From: Anadara kagoshimensis
Taxonomy: Eukaryota > Mollusca > Bivalvia > Arcoida > Arcidae
Assembly (NCBI GenBank): GCA_021292105.1
Contig: CM037864.1
Span: 41,654,514 to 41,718,513, forward strand
Direction of reading: 5' to 3'
DNA length: 64,000 bases
The notes under the pieces are model-generated. The model was not told where the DNA came from and ran no database searches. It saw only the letters and a program-made list of their open reading frames with translations. The first letter of the stretch is position 1; each line of letters starts with the position of its first letter. A program made the position numbers and the translations under genes. Shown in pieces: positions 39,915 through 52,000 of the stretch.

Positions 39915-40021
39915 AGAGTATGTGTGTGTGTTGATTACGTACAATCGTCACTGTCTTCTGGATCGTGAAATACAGGTGCTGGGTTTGTTAATTGTGCAAG
40001 TTCTTCTGCTAAAGTCCCCAT
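29497..40021 (-). CDS. AATF: AATF/Che-1 (Bfr2) ribosome-biogenesis and transcription factor, complete
   Basis: Fourteen coding exons, 5' to 3': 40021-39943, 38178-38002, 37210-37015, 36475-36324, 35691-35611, 34810-34673, 33533-33419, 33065-32880, 32606-32498, 32081-31965, 31398-31256, 30905-30825, 30099-30028, 29554-29497. They total 1704 nt, 567 aa, close to human AATF (560). Landmarks: an acidic N-terminal third with a nine-Asp run in exon 4; [12 protein letters not shown] (exon 6) and a leucine-rich stretch (exon 7) of the AATF-Che1 domain; [13 protein letters not shown] (exon 8); [14 protein letters not shown] (exon 10); [20 protein letters not shown] (exon 11), RASKGRK and NFMAPVD of the C-terminal TRAUB domain. 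Known family role: nucleolar small-subunit processome factor and RNA polymerase II-binding co-regulator. ATG 40021 gives the best N-terminal match; an in-frame ATG at 40111 with a possible 75-nt intron (40101-40027) is an alternative. It diverges from GNPTAB. Confidence 0.95.
32175..32275. repeat. Inverted repeat (MITE-like hairpin) in AATF intron 9
   Basis: AACCCCTGCTTTGTAA at the left pairs with CTACAAAGCAGGGGTT at the right. An inner AAATCTCAACCT/GATGAGATTTT arm also pairs. The inner word AAATCTCAACCT also occurs in the 55488-55673 hairpin, which suggests one related family. Confidence 0.65.
33464..34035 (-). repeat. 72-bp minisatellite built from the AATF exon 7 acceptor
   Basis: On the minus strand each unit is a T-rich tract, TATATTATAG, then CTCAGCAGATGTTGAAGAC and about 30 bp more of exon 7. 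Acceptor copies occur at 33534 (the true site), 33606, 33678, 33750, 33822, 33895 and 33967, a period of 72 with one 73. A further partial exon-like unit at about 34000-34035 keeps more of the exon (ACTGTATCA...), and looks like the oldest duplicate. In decoy units the exon frame reaches TGA after about 15 codons, unlike the true exon. Confidence 0.9.
34265..34540 (-). mobile_element. tRNA-derived SINE (family E)
   Basis: The reverse complement of the right end gives GGGTGGACATGATCGAGTGG, then AAGGGTTGTGGGTTTGAACC, a tRNA-like head with A and B boxes. The body differs from families A to D. It lies in AATF intron 6. Confidence 0.6.
35285..35385 (-). mobile_element. SINE head fragment (family B-like)
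   Basis: The reverse complement reads TGGGACTATGGTGGCCGAGT, then GGTTCAGGCATTAGCC and a Ser-tRNA-like segment. Only the head is clear. It lies in AATF intron 5. Confidence 0.5.
36414..36443 (-). repeat. Coding (GAT)n microsatellite: poly-aspartate in AATF exon 4
   Basis: On the minus strand a run of GAT/GAC codons encodes nine consecutive Asp inside the acidic region. It is likely length-variable; acidic tracts are typical of this protein family. Confidence 0.85.
37297..37527 (-). mobile_element. tRNA-derived SINE (family B)
   Basis: Left end TTTTATGCCCCAGTCAAGAT, interior GGTGGAGGAAACCAGAGTGC, right end ending CACTCAGCCACCAAAGTCC, whose reverse complement is the tRNA-like head. It lies in AATF intron 2, about 85 bp upstream of exon 3. 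Confidence 0.75.
39110..39380. repeat. Degenerate GCACAGCAA-type minisatellite
   Basis: Loosely repeated words (GTGCACAGCAA, GGCACAGCAA, GCACACAACAA) fill about 250 bp between two similar GGGTTAAC motifs (about 39100 and 39370). Periods are irregular. Two overlapping minus-strand open frames across it reflect the repeat, not a gene. It lies in AATF intron 1. Confidence 0.5.
39625..39795 (-). mobile_element. SINE (family B), degraded
   Basis: TAGGAAACCAGAGTGCCCAA, TTTTTCACATAAATATT and CAAGTGAAATTCAAGCCTG match the family B body, but the tRNA-like head is eroded. It lies in AATF intron 1, followed by a GA-rich microsatellite at about 39867-39918. Confidence 0.6.
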
Positions 40022-40314
40022 GCTTTCTGAAACAAACCGGAAATGTATTAACATAGCACTTCGCGACACAGTTTCGAATAAAAAATCCAAATATTTCTTA
40101 CTACGACCCATAATTTTATAAATAGTTAATTTTATAAATATTTCGAACTTTTTATATAATAATACCATTGGATGCTTTAATTCCGTTTATTTTCCTTGTA
40201 TATTCTTTTTGTAAACAAATGCACGTGGCTTCACGCCCACAATGCAACAGAAAAACATGGCAGCGCCCATGGAAAAAGTTGCATGAAGTTGTAAGCCCAT
40301 AAAATGCATTCAAC
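40022..40314. promoter_or_regulatory. Probable bidirectional promoter of AATF and GNPTAB
   Basis: Only 293 bp separate the divergent start codons. The interval contains a CACGTG E-box at 40222-40227 (GCACGTGGC context). This is the core of the CLEAR/TFE-family site common at lysosomal genes, but without the flanks of the full consensus. It also contains AAAACATGGCAGCGCC near 40251-40266, resembling a YY1 site. Three ATGs (40269, 40283, 40304) lie upstream and out of frame of the GNPTAB start, so some may fall in its 5' UTR. Confidence 0.65.
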
Positions 40315-42235
40315 ATGCAAGGGAGTTTGAAGAAAGTCGTCCAGAAACAAGCATACGACATTCTTTCTCATCGTTATGGAATACTTATTGTGTTAGCAGC
40401 TATTGTCATCATTACAGTATCTGCATTTCATTTTGGAGAGGTAGGTGGACCACCTTTTTCACCCCCCCCCCTTTACATGATGCACTAATGAATGTTCAGT
40501 AGGGAGTTACAACACTGCTGAGTTCAAATGATATTTAAAGCAGCAGTAATGTTTGCAAGATGAGTCATTGACTTGCCATCACTTAGCACTCATTAGTCTA
40601 GAAATCATTACTAGAATAGTTTTTCAGATGAGACTCAAAACCGAGGTCCTAGCTGTGACACATTGCACCCTAAAGACACCTCTGTAGAGCTCGAATAAGA
40701 GTAAGACATCTATGACCCCCAGATTTGTACAACTAAAACCGACCGAAACAGATTGCGCAAGATAAGATAAGTAATAACAACTGTACAGTGATATTCCCAT
40801 TTCTTTCAGGGGGACTATACACTTGTGGTGGGCTGGACTTGTCAGATGGCCAGGTCCTGGTTTTGCCACTGCATTTTTCCATATCCTGTAATACACTAAT
40901 AAATTAGAAATCTACATCTGTATCTGATCTAATGTAGAAACCACCATTGGTTGGTTTTAATGGTGGTGTCTGTGTAGGGAGTTTAAAACCTTTCAATGGT
41001 GTTTCCATGAAGTCTCTAACACTTGCAAAATATAGGTTGCTAAAACAAAATCCTCAAAATTAAGACTAACCAAATCAGTCAGAACCACAAGTCTAATTTA
41101 ACATAATTATATTGGTATAGGTGAATTTTTGTAATTATTTGTGTATTTATTTTCAAAACACTGTACCCTAAAAGTTACATATCAATATCTATATTAATAT
41201 ATATACGTATTTGCAAAACTGAATCTTCAAAGCAAGACTGGCTAAGTAAGATAAAGCACTTGTAACAAATATAAAAGTGAGGGGGATAAGCATTGCTTTA
41301 AGATAGCAATTTTATACTGTTTTCATACTATATAGTAGCTCATTGAATATTCTGGTGTATCTCATTATTTTGTATTTTAGCACTTGCCATAATTATGTCT
41401 ATTTGTTTATAAATTCAGATATTCATGTTTACATTTACTTATTATTTCAGGCAGTGTTGGAGTGGAGCCATGAGAAGTATGCTGTAGTGTTTAACTCTTA
41501 CAGTGATAACCTGGCTGGTCGTTCATTTAGAGAAAGGTATGTGGAAACTTCCAAAAAAGTTTGACCAAAAATGACTATAGAATTTTTCATAGAATTTGAG
41601 AAAAAAGACATTTAAAGGTCGCCGGTCACCAAAAACCGAATTTTTTTTTAGTACTATTTTCCGAAAGATTACATCATAAAAAGTCGATTTAGCCACAAAT
41701 AACATTTTTTAATCATTTCTGTCCTTTTTTACAGCGTAAATTAAAGTCCTAAAACTGTTAAAAATTGTGTTATCTCCCTTTGGTAGTAAAAGGGCACAAA
41801 ACCGGAAGTGACGCAGAAGGTGTTATCCCAGCTATTTAGTAAATGAAGCTTGTATAGTGAACTGTATTTATTACTCAGATTTATCGGAAATAACTTCTAG
41901 TGTTTTTATATATTTATTTATTTTTTTAGCATTGGGTATTTCAGTTTCCTTCAGCAGAAAAAAATAAATAATAAACATAATAATCAGAAACAAAAACAAA
42001 TAAAGAAAAAAAAACTATATTTGTGTTTGCTCTATGTATGATATACTATTTACTAATACTATTACAAAACATAATTTACATTATTTATTTATTTATTTAT
42101 TTATTATTTTTATCTATTTATCACACCGAATTAATAAAAAGAACACACATTTTTGTCTTTTATTTAAAATATTATTCATATTTATTTTCATTAATATTTA
42201 ATATCATTCTGATTATCCTTATATCTCTTTTAAAT

Positions 42236-42266
<31 letters not shown>

Positions 42267-42732
42267 TCACAACAAATAATAAAAGAACCCAAATTTCCGT
42301 TTTTTATTTAAAATATTGTTTTTTATTTTTATTAATATTTAAATCATTTTAATTATCTTTACATATCTCTGATTAATTAATTTATTAATTAAGTTATTTA
42401 TTTATTTATTTAATTGATTTTAATTCATATTTGATTAAGAAATTGTCCCATTTTTAATTCCTTTTTAGATTAAAATCAAAGATTTATTATTATTATTATT
42501 ATTATTATATTATTATTATTATTATTATTACCCATGTAATGAATAAAAAAAACACGTTTTCGGGTAGAATCTGGGTCCAAGACCTGTAGTTTTTGTACAA
42601 CGAAAATATCAAAATAAAGGTTTAAAAAATAATTTCTTATTGTCTCTCAAATAAAATATTTCACCCCAGTATTACTTAAATATGAAAACAATTTCAATTC
42701 AATAGCTTCCTATTCTTATTTGCAGTAAGTTT

Positions 42733-42773
<41 letters not shown>

Positions 42774-45700
42774 CCATCATCATCATTACTGTTTCCATGA
42801 TAAAATAAAAAAATAAATAATAATTTTCATTTAATTACTTAATTACGCTTAATTTTTATGGGATGAAAAGAACGTCATCAAAATGTCATACTAGTGGGAT
42901 TATGCTAGACTAACTAAGGACTCAAAACTCGAGTAAAACTTTCTTTCATTTATTCATAATAAATTAATAATGTTCAAAGTGTGATTTACACCTCCTCACA
43001 TACTAGTAATTAAGAGATTATCAATATGCTACATTGGAAAACATCCTGTTTAGAAGTAGACATTTACCACCTGTAATTAACAGAGTTTACTGTACAATAT
43101 GCAACATTAATTGGCACGTGCGTATATCTATATGATATACACGGTAAATGTTATTTGTCATTTTTGCTGGATTCTGAAATCGATAATAAATTAAAGTTAA
43201 TTAGATTAGTTAATTTGAACAAGACATACGTCTCTGTTTGAACGTGTGAATTGGTGAACTGATTGAATAACGGAATTAAATTAATTTTTGAAAATTAAAA
43301 TTGTTTAAAATGTATATATTTGACTGAATTCATTCATAATAATTTGAATTGTCTTCAAATATACAGCTCTTATTTCCCTGACTTATCTTGTAATGTTTAA
43401 TCTAAATACATTCAAAACAATTAAAAAGCTGCATGAAGGACTTGTGTAAATCTGACTTTAATTAGTTCTGAATTTTGTGGAAAAAACATGTTCATCGGTC
43501 ATTGTGATTTTATTATATCCAAACTTTACAAAAAATATCATTTTGACTTGATATCAAACTTTAAAACCCTTCAAAACACAACACAAACCCACATGTAATA
43601 TATGAATACATATATAGGTAATGTGTCTTTCCTCAGCAGCTTAACACCATGTTAGTCATCAATTAGGTCGCCGGAAAGTTACGAGCGGTGTCGGAAACTA
43701 CCGAGTATTAGCAGTTCGTTAAGGTAAGGTTTTAGTGTATTACAGGTAAATGTAAGGCGTGGGAAACCGTCAGACATATCAATATTGACTATTCTACCCA
43801 TAGGAATGCAAAATACAAAATTGATAAATTTGGTGACCGGTGACCTTTAAAGTTTTGCTCCAATTTGAACATATTTGAACATATTTGGTATGTGTTCTGA
43901 TTTCTGTATTTGGTTAACAATTTAATACTTAATTTAATTTGTTTAAAATTTATAATTTAATTTAGCTTCTTGTACATGTAAATTCAAAACAGCTATATCA
44001 TGCCAACATTGTAGTGTTATATTGGTACATGTTCAATTTAAAACGTTTTGGTTAAAATTGTTTAATAAATGAATGTAAAAATTTTTATTAGAGTGGAGTG
44101 GAGTAATTGAGTTTTTTGTTCCAGTCAAGAATCTTTTATTTATATCAAAGTGATCAGTTCAGTGATTGTGGGGAAAACCTGAGTGTTTGGAGAAAACTGC
44201 TATCCTTTAGCAAACGAACTGACAAAGTTTCTCACACTAGGACCTGCTCCCAGTGGGGTTAAGACATACATGTAGTCCATGAGAGGACCTGTGATCCATA
44301 AGCGTGCACTAAACACCACTAAGCCACCAAGCTTTTTGCTGACTATACACCAAAGGTGTGCTGTTTTTCTGACAACTCTTTATTGTATTATTTTTGTTGT
44401 TCTACAGATTATGTCTGCCAGTTCCTATAGACATTGTGTATACATGGGTCAATGGAACAGATCCATTGCTGCTCAATCAACTCAGACACTTCAAACACAG
44501 CATGGAATCAGAGCTAAATGTATCAAGGTATGACAGTGGTTTATTTCAATGTTAAATGGATGATATTTTATAATCATACAAAACATTTTTGAAATTGACT
44601 ATGTTTTATTTTGTGGAATTTGTGAAACAAACCATAGATAGCAATTTAAATTATATTTCAAATTTGATGTAGACCCATGGTTTACATTTTATTTTTTCAG
44701 TAGGACCTTTAGTTTTACATCTACAGCCTACACATACCAAACTACATTGCTTAAAATTAAATTGGGATAAAGTCAATTCTGTAGATATCCAAACCATACA
44801 CAAATGCTTTGAACCTTACACGGATGCATGGATCTCATGTCAGTATATTAAATTTTATGATGTAATTGATTCACTAAATATGTCATCAGTTCTCTATATA
44901 TACACAGTGCCAGACTAAATCTTGCACTTTTTTGTTCACTTTCAGTATAAATACTTCATTAAAAAATCTAAACTTCTTATACAGTAAAACCTTGATTTAT
45001 CGCCACCTTTTATGACAGAAAATTTTGGCATTATAAAGGTGATTGGGAATAATTCTAGGGAGGGTTTTGAGGGGAAACAAAATGCATTTTGGGAGAAGTA
45101 AGGTGTCCCAAGTTTGGGGTGGCCTGCATTTATGTACCCTGGCAGATTTCAGAACATAGTTCTATGTAACCCTTCAAGTAAACCGATCAGTATGTGAGAA
45201 ATTGCTTTGTAAGTTGACAAGTTTCAATATAACAGTGTTTTAGAATTAAAATAACCATGTACAGTTAAATCTTGATTCATCTCTAATATTTCTTCAGTCA
45301 AATTTGTCATTAGAAATTGATAAAATTGATAGAGGTTTATAAAGACAAACATAAAAGAAATAGATTTTAGGACTTCAACATAGTGTGGTGATAAGCTAGA
45401 TGGAAAAGTTTTCGAAGAGCAATATAACAAGAAATTTACTATATTGATATACATATACCTGGTATATAAATTGTTACCTCATGTAAATATCTCTCAAGAA
45501 GAGACATTTAAGCAGTTCATTCTACAAAGAACTCCCATTAGAAACTATGAGAATAGACACAGTAGCAACCCCCCCCCCCCTTTGCTATAGACCAACCTCT
45601 TGGACATGGGACCTTACATTGTAGATAACATCAGAAATGCACATGTTTTAAATTAAATTTGAAGTGGTCACTTTATAAAAATTGTTTCCTGTGGCAAATT

Positions 45701-46060
45701 TCTATTAAAATTGTCACTTATTTGGTGGTTGTCTCCCTTGGGCAAGGTTCCAGTCAAATGTTCACTTGCTGGATTGCCGTATCCTTTGTAAAGGATTTTA
45801 TTAAAGGTATACATCTGTAGTTAGAATTATAGTCATTTCGTACCATGACCATTTCGTACCATCCATTTCGTACCATATCAACTACCATTTCGTACCATGT
45901 CCATTTCGTACCATGACCATTTCGTACCATAATCTTTGACCATTTCGTACCATACACTCAAGCCATTTATCATTTATAAAAACTACATAACTACCATTTC
46001 GTACCATATAATAGTTAAGTGTTTCCAATTCCTACAATAAATTTCGTATCATATTGAAAG

Positions 46061-46091
<31 letters not shown>

Positions 46092-49000
46092 AACATAGTT
46101 CTTGCATTATACAGTAACGGTTCTTCAATGAAAACTCAATAAGACGAACATCTTCAAATGGAAAAAACACTTGGACTTTGAGAATCTATGTTAAAAACGA
46201 TGTTTTTTGCTGAACTATGGACATCAGATCAAAAATAAAGGCCGGGTCACAAAATTTACAAATGATAAAGTGGAGAATTTTATCAATGTTCTTTTTCTTC
46301 CTGTTATTCATATCAGGCTAATTAATACATGTATTAATAAGAAACACTTAAAAAAATCTTATCAATAAAGAACCTTTTTTTTTAAAATATAATCAACAAA
46401 TAATGTCATTATATTTTATAAATATGGTACGAAATGGTAGTATTTTCCGGCATGTGCAGATTTTGAATGCATTATTTTAATAAAATTTGCAAGTCATTTC
46501 GTACCATAGAAATGGAAAATTTGGGTACGAAATGGTCATGGTACGAAATGGTTATGGTACGAAATGATCATATGGCATGGTACGAAATGGACAGAGTTGG
46601 GTACGAAATGGTAAATTTGGGTACGAAATGGTCATGGTACGAAATGACTAGCTTCGTGTAGTTAAACTTAAGCATAAATTCATTAGATAATTATTCCTTT
46701 CAACTTAGATCAGTGACCAGGGATGAGAAAGGGTAAGTTTGTATCAGTAATGAATTTGCTTGGAACTTCAAACATTTTACAACTCTATAGAACAATGGTT
46801 ATTTGCTTATGTTTTAATCTTTCTTAGCTAGGAGATATTATTGATAGTTATGAGACAGTAACTCAGTTACCATAATTTAAAACTTTAATATTGTATATTT
46901 TCTGCATTCACATGGAATTTTTTTTATTTTTCCCAATTTTGTTCTATTAAAAGCATGGATTAATCTATGTTTAACAATTTTTTTTCAAGTCTCACTTTTA
47001 ACAAGTTTTCTTTTTTTCAAATCTCACTTTTAACAAGTTTTTTTTTTTCAAATCTCACTTTCAACAAGTTTTTTCAAAGTGAAAAAAGAAAAAAGTTTCA
47101 AGCAAACTCTGCTGGTTACAAGATGATTTAATTTTATCTATGTATACTGGTTATGGCATCCAGCTTATTTATCTCCATTTTAAATGGCTAGAATAAAATC
47201 TTGCACAGTAAATTACGTTGGTTACTATGGTAATATATATGTACATTGTATGTTTATAAAATAGCTTAGAATTGTATACAGTGTATGTCGAATGCTGAAA
47301 TGCTTAATGTTGAAATGAATCCGCATGAAAATCGAGCTTGATTATAATGGGATAAATGTGTAAATACTATGGAAACCAAATAAGATAAATAAGAAATCTG
47401 CAGATCACACGTCTCACTTGAAATGTGCTTCTTTAAGAAAACTTTAACAACATTTTTGTACATGATAATTCCTGACATAGTATGACGCATGAAAAAAATA
47501 CATTATTTCTATGACTTTAGTTTCAGGTGAGACAAAAACCAATGTGGTTATGGCTATTTGTTTTAGGTTGCATGCTGTTGTTGCAAGAATGTGATAATAC
47601 ATGTATATATTAGCTAGAAGTATATAATGTTCTATGTCAAAATAAATATCTATGCTGTTTGTTTTTTGGTATATTACTTTATATTGGTCAGGTTTGTGTC
47701 TTGCATTTCACCTAGAAGAAAACAACCTCCTTTGCATTAGTTTGTTAATTAAGTGTAATGTAACTGATTTATGGTACTCATTGCATGGCTATGGCAGTTC
47801 GTTATACATGTATTACATAGCAATCATAACTCACAAGAACCATAAGTTGATCCATATTTTCTCCCTTCTTTTCTGAGAGACTGGGCAAAAAACTACTTTT
47901 GGAACAACATTCTCTCCCTTTCTTCTTTTAGCCTTTCCCTACCTTCCCCCACTTTCCCCGCCTTCTATCATCCATCATTTCTCTTCTTCCTACTTTTCAC
48001 CTTTTCTTGCCTACCAATTTTTTGTCTCCATCCCTTATTCCTTCCAAATATCCCCTTCTACTCTCTTCGCTCTTTTCCTTTCCCTCCTTTCCCACTTCTA
48101 CTTTCCCTCCTTTCCAATCCCTTTTCATCCCTACCCACTTCCCCCTTCCACCTTTTCCACATTTCCATTTCCAATTCTTACTTTCCTTTCCTTCTTTCCC
48201 ACTTTTCCCTTCCTCTCTTCTCTCCCTCCCCTTCAAACTTTTCCCTTTGCTTGACTTTCTACTATTTCCTCTCCCTCTTTTCAGGTTTGATTCACATTCA
48301 GGATAAGACAGTCAGTTCATTTGCCAAAGGAAGGTGATTTTCTCTGGGTACTCTGCTTTCCTTCACTGTTCCAGAACTTGTATCTTGAATATAAGTGAAT
48401 TAATCTTGATGCCGACATAAAACATATGTCACCTACCACATCTTATCAGGTAGTCAGAATAATTCTGTCACATATGTCACAGAGTCACATAATTGAATTG
48501 GTACAAAAAGTTGCTGAGCTTTAAAGTTACCACCAACGACCTTTGGATTATCTCCCTTGTCTATGATTTACCAGACAGTGAGTTGATGAAGTTATAATTT
48601 TAATTTTTAATAAATTAACTGTTTATTATTTATTATTATTTATTTAGAGAAGAGAAGTGTGTATTCCCAAATTGCCTAACAACAAACATGGTCATCCTTG
48701 ACCCTTCTCTGCCTCCAGATATGACCTTGACCAAGCTGTCAGAGGAATACCCAGTGTTTACCAAAGCTACATCTATGAAAGAAGTCAGCTCTCATCTAGA
48801 CGATAAAATAAGATACACTGTAGTATACTTCTCCAGTGATGATGAAGGTATATATTTAATATTTAGTATTTTTTTAAAAAAATCTTTGCTCAAAAATCTA
48901 CTGTTTGTCAGTAAAAAGCATACCAAAACAAGTTATAACTGAAATGGGATGCAATTTCAAAAATGTCCCCAAACAAACTCCATCTTGGAAGTCTACATGT

Positions 49001-52000
49001 ATGTTTTCCAAACCATATGCATGATCATAGTACATGTAGCCAATGGCATATCTACTACACCCAAAAATTGATATTGTGAAGTTTCATAAAGATAATAAAA
49101 AAAAATGTTAAATAGATTTTGAGAAAAGCGACAGACTAAATGTTGTCAGAAAAATGGAGTAAAAACTGTAACACTCCCCACTTCAGTTGGGGGAAATAAT
49201 AATCAGTTCTTGGTTTCAAAACAATTTAGGTAGAATAAAATGTTATTGAATCATATTTTGGAAATCTTGAAGTAATTCTTGTTCATATCACACAAATAGG
49301 TACCAAATGTGACATATGTGATATATAAAGAGAATTTAAAGTCAACTATGGACTTTATAGATTAATGGTCATAACAGCAGGTTCTACAGTGCTTCATCTT
49401 AGAAAGAGGGGGTATTAAATTCAAGTTTTCATCTGTTCTTCTTTCTTTCCGTCTGTCCAAATTCTTGTCCGCAGGAATTCTCCAAAACTATGAAGCACTA
49501 TTTACTAAAACTAAGTGCAAAGTATCAACATAGATAGGAGATGTACATATCTTTAACCTGGGTTGGTTTGCTCATTTTCCACAGTGTTATAGGCCTTTGA
49601 ATGTTACATAAGTGCAAATCACAATGAAAGAACCTGCTGGCAGAGGATCCTAATTCACTGAATTTGCTTGTTTTATTTCAATTGATTTTAGTCAGTTGCA
49701 ATACTGTTTTATACTGTTGTGATTAAAATGATAAATTAAATGTTTTTGATTTTCAGTGAAAGAGTCCTTGTCAACACATCTGATGATTAACCAGTTAAAT
49801 ACAACAATAAAGAGAGGCTTCATTGTAAGTATGACATTTATATAATACTTTATCAAACACACCACTTATTTACAAAACAGAGATTAAACAGATTCAGCTT
49901 CATAAGTATTGTATAAGAAGAAACATTCACAATTCTATGAAATTTGTGAAAGCATAGTCCTGCTAAAATAGGTTACTTTTTGAAAGAATTTCTCAGGAAT
50001 AAGCAGCTAATGATGATTGTAGCTAACAGGAATGGAAACATAGCTTCTGATATAAGTTTATGAGATTGACACCTTCTTGACTTTTATCTATTACACATTT
50101 ACTTTCAGACAAGTGATTGGACAGTACACAACAGTATTCTGATGTCAGACATTATTATTTTGTGTTTATTTTCAGACAAGTGATTGGACAGTTCACAACA
50201 GTATTCTGATGTCAGACATTATTTTGTGTTTATTTTCAGACAAGTGATTGGACAATACACAACAGTATTCTGATGTCAGACATTATTATTTTATGTTTAT
50301 TTTCAGACAAGTGATTGGACAATACACAACAGTATTTTGATGTCAGACATTATTATTTTGTGTTTATTTTCAGACAAGTGATTGGACAATACACAACAGT
50401 ATTTTGATGTCAGACATTATTATTTTATATTTATTTTCAGACAAGTGATTGGACAATACACAACAGTATTTTGATGTCAGACATTATTATTTTATATTTA
50501 TTTTCAGACAAGTGATTGGACAATACACAACAGTATTTTGATGTCAGACATTATTATTTTGTGTTTATTTTCAGACAAGTGATTGGACAGTACACAACAG
50601 TATTCTGATGTCAGACATTATTATTTTATGTTTATTTTCAGACAAGTGATTGGACAATACACAACAGTATTCTGATGTCAGACATTATTATTTTGTGTTT
50701 ATTTTCAGACAAGTGATTGGACAATACACAACAGTATTCTGATGTCAGACATTATTATTTTGTGTTTATTTTCAGACAAGTGATTGGACAGTACACAACA
50801 GTATTCTGATGTCAGACATTATTATTTTGTGTTTATTTTCAGACAAGTGATTGGACAATACACAACAGTATTCTGATGTCAGACATTATTATTTTATATT
50901 TATTTTCAGACAAGTGATTGGACAATACACAACAGTATTTTGATGTCAGACATTATTATTTTATATTTATTTTCAGACAAGTGATTGGACAGTACACAAC
51001 AGTATTTTGATGTCAGACATTATTATTTTATATTTATTTTCAGACAAGTGATTGGACAATACACAACAGTATTCTGATGTCAGACATTATTATTTTGTGT
51101 TTATTTTCAGACAAGTGATTGGACAGTACACAACAGTATTCTGATGTCAGACATTATTATTTTATATTTATTTTCAGACAAGTGATTGGACAATACACAA
51201 CAGTATTCTGATGTCAGATATTATTATTTTGTGTTTATTTTCAGACAAGTGATTGGACAGTACACAACAGTATTGTGATGTCAGACATTATTATTTTATA
51301 TTTATTTTCAGACAAGTGATTGGACAATACACAACAGTATTCTGATGTCAGACATTATTATTTTATATTTATTTTCAGACAAGTGATCGGACAGTACACA
51401 ACAGTATTTTGATGTCAGACATTATTATTTTATGTTTATTTTCAGACAAGTGATTGGACAGTACACAACAGTATTCTGATGTCAGACATTATTATTTTGT
51501 GTTTATTTTCAGACAAGTGATTGGACAGTACACAACAGTATTTTGATGTCAGACATTATTATTTTATGTTTATTTTCAGACAAGTGATTGGACAGTACAC
51601 AACAGTATTTTGATGTCAGACATTATTATTTTGTGTTTATTTTCAGACAAGTGATCGGACAGTACACAACAGTATTTTGATGTCAGACATTATTATTTTA
51701 TGTTTATTTTCAGACAAGTGATTGGACAGTACACAACAGTATTCTGATGTCAGACATTATTATTTTGTGTTTATTTTCAGACAAGTGATTGGACAGTACA
51801 CAACAGTATTTTGATGTCAGACATTATTATTTTGTGTTTATTTTCAGACAAGTGATTGGACAATACACAACAGTATTCTGATGTCAGACATTATTATTTT
51901 ATGTTTATTTTCAGACAAGTGATTGGACAATACACAACAGTATTTTGATGTCAGACATTATTATTTTGTGTTTATTTTCAGACAAGTGATTGGACAATAC

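Noticed and set aside
44981..45330. pogo/Tigger-like ends (CAGTAAAACCTTGATTTATC near 44983 and CAGTTAAATCTTGATTCATC near 45262)
   Set aside because: Both lie in the same orientation and no matching inverted end was found, so I could not define an element. Also similar: 20402-20660.
47997..48306. Open frames on both strands in the C/T-rich tract
   Set aside because: Homopyrimidine composition lacks stop codons; no protein-like pattern.
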